A DNA stretch of 6,066 nt from Nocardioidaceae bacterium (GTDB taxonomy: Bacteria; Actinomycetota; Actinomycetes; Propionibacteriales; Nocardioidaceae). Position numbers and translations under genes: made by a program. This document shows, one piece after another, positions 5,801-6,066 of the stretch. The notes below the pieces were generated by a model. The model saw only the letters and a program-made list of their open reading frames with translations, was not told the DNA's origin and made no database searches. Numbering within the stretch: the stretch's first letter is position 1; each line of letters starts with the position of its first letter. The stretch covers positions 1 to 6,066 of the forward strand of contig JAOPXA010000153.1 of assembly GCA_025965395.1 (NCBI GenBank). Reading direction: 5' to 3'.

Positions 5801-6066
5801 GGCCAAGCGTCTGCGCACCGCCGAGCGTGCTTTGGCGATGTTGGGCAAGGTCAACCCGCTGGCGCTTGAGGAGTTCACCGCTCTTGAGGAACGCCATCAG
5901 TTCTTGTCCGATCAGCTCGACGACCTGAGGCGCACGCGTCAAGACCTGCTCGACATCGTCTCCGAGGTCGATGCCAAGGTGCAGCAAGTCTTCACTGACG
6001 CGTGGTTCGACACCGAGCGTGAGTTCGCCGATGTGTTCTCACGCTTGTTCCCCGGTGGTGAAGGGC
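2889..6066 (+). CDS. smc: chromosome condensation ATPase SMC, 3' end outside the window
   Basis: SMC is the ATPase core of the ScpAB condensin, which loads at origin-proximal ParB-parS sites and compacts and aligns chromosome arms. The frame is open without a break for 1059 codons to the window edge. Conserved parts by residue: N-terminal strand and GFKSF (10-14), Walker A GPNGSGKS (31-38), LRGGKMEDVIF with Arg57 at the place of the arginine finger (56-66), and the Q-loop in VGQGQL (Q143). A long first coiled-coil arm spans about 165-505. The hinge spans about 511-650 and ends in the glycine-rich FASGGS. The returning arm starts near 655 and is interrupted by an acidic, proline-containing linker at about 938-966. 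LGKVNPLALEEF follows near 985. The visible part ends at FSRLFPGGEG, so the ABC signature, Walker B and D-loop (perhaps 130 residues) are not visible. The start is TTG, supported by GAGGAG and by family N-termini. The zipper gene lies 21 bases upstream. Confidence 0.97.
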   Translation, partial: MYLKSLTLRGFKSFASTTTLQLEPGITCVVGPNGSGKSNVVDALSWVMGEQGAKTLRGGKMEDVIFAGTSGRPPLGRAEVVLTIDNTDGALPIEYTEVTISRTMFRNGGSEYALNGNPCRLLDVQELLSDSGIGREMHVIVGQGQLDGVLRATPEERRGFVEEAAGVLKHRKRKEKAMRKLDSTQGNLTRLQDLLNELRRQLKPLGRQAEVARRAAVIQADVRDARARLLADDIATATGLLTSELADESALKERRQNVEASLETLRADETNLEQELRDDAPRLSMAQETWFSLSGLRERMRGTLGLANERVRLASVRDDDDRHGRDPDDLEEDARRVAAQEAELLAEVEAAKVRLAEIVERRAQAEASYQGEERRVAGLLRAAADRREGLARLHGQVNALKSRAAAADEELGRLAAGRAQAETRATEAQREFTSLETQVAGLDAGESGLDEEHEIAQEALTAVSAQVDAARERAQTADRERAALLARKEALELGVARRDGAGALLAASDKVSGMLGSVAALLTVRSGYEAAVASALGTAADAVAVEHVASAVEALQVLRSDDLGRAGLLLGGSEIDDSRWPGLPGSASYAIGVVEAPDALRGALRRLLFKVAIVDDLREAQALISQTPDVVAVTRDGDLLGAHFASGGSASKQSLIEVQAALDKATADLGEATATLERTSFELSGLLERKREAELAVEDTLARLHESDATMAAVAEKLGHLGSLVRSSRGEADRMAAAMAEAEAARVRDLDGLAELEDRLTQAEVAPDEEPDTTLLDSLADDAAVFRRDETDARLALRTGEERSRNLHGQADALRRSAAAEREARIRALERRERQQRETEVARAVIDASDVVMARLDVSIEAASAQRALIERVRTERDLKMSAIRSEIRTLTGELDKLTDSVHRDEMARAEQRLRIEALEQRAQEELGLGREELLGEYGPDVLVPPSLVAEGDTEEDAGEREPIPFVREHQAKRLRTAERALAMLGKVNPLALEEFTALEERHQFLSDQLDDLRRTRQDLLDIVSEVDAKVQQVFTDAWFDTEREFADVFSRLFPGGEG

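Noticed and set aside
5171..5878. 235-residue Ser/Arg-rich minus-strand open frame
   Set aside because: Reverse-strand shadow of the second coiled-coil arm of smc.
1..6066. parS site, CRISPR repeats, tRNA or rRNA genes, insertion-sequence ends
   Set aside because: None was seen on reading: no TGTTTCACGTGAAACA-like site, no spaced repeats, no clover-leaf or rRNA sequence, no transposase.

Overview
The window reads as ordinary chromosome from a GC-rich actinobacterium. The evidence is the strong G/C bias at third codon positions, an SMC protein with the typical actinobacterial N-terminus and hinge, and an actinobacterial-style Dus protein. A Propionibacteriales-like host is possible, but that is only an impression from the SMC sequence. 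I see no mobile element, CRISPR array, tRNA, rRNA or sign of recent transfer.

Layout from left to right. Positions 1-639 (+) hold the 3' part of a tRNA-dihydrouridine synthase gene. It converges, across a 48-base gap, on a two-gene minus-strand operon. That operon encodes a 163-residue membrane protein with one bacterial PH (DUF304/bPH2) domain (2027-2518), followed with a 17-base overlap by a 451-residue membrane protein with three such domains (688-2043). The pair matches the YdbS/YdbT arrangement. A 148-base divergent intergenic region (2519-2666) then separates this operon from a plus-strand transcription unit. That unit holds a 66-residue leucine-zipper-like protein of unknown function (2667-2867) and, 21 bases downstream, the smc gene (from a TTG at 2889), which runs off the right edge. 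The smc part inside the window covers the N-terminal ATPase half, both coiled-coil arms and the hinge. The C-terminal signature and Walker B segment lie outside.

The housekeeping genes are well understood: tRNA modification, envelope-associated PH proteins and chromosome condensation. The least explained part is the divergent control region and the mini-gene next to it. The control region contains an AT-rich 16-bp perfect-arm palindrome, a possible leaderless promoter for the PH operon, and a leader with two mutually exclusive GC-rich stems plus a small hairpin over the ribosome binding site of the mini-gene. The mini-gene encodes a clean heptad zipper with a buried asparagine and is probably co-transcribed with smc. 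These are the best candidates for something undescribed. Their function is inference; only the sequence patterns are observed.
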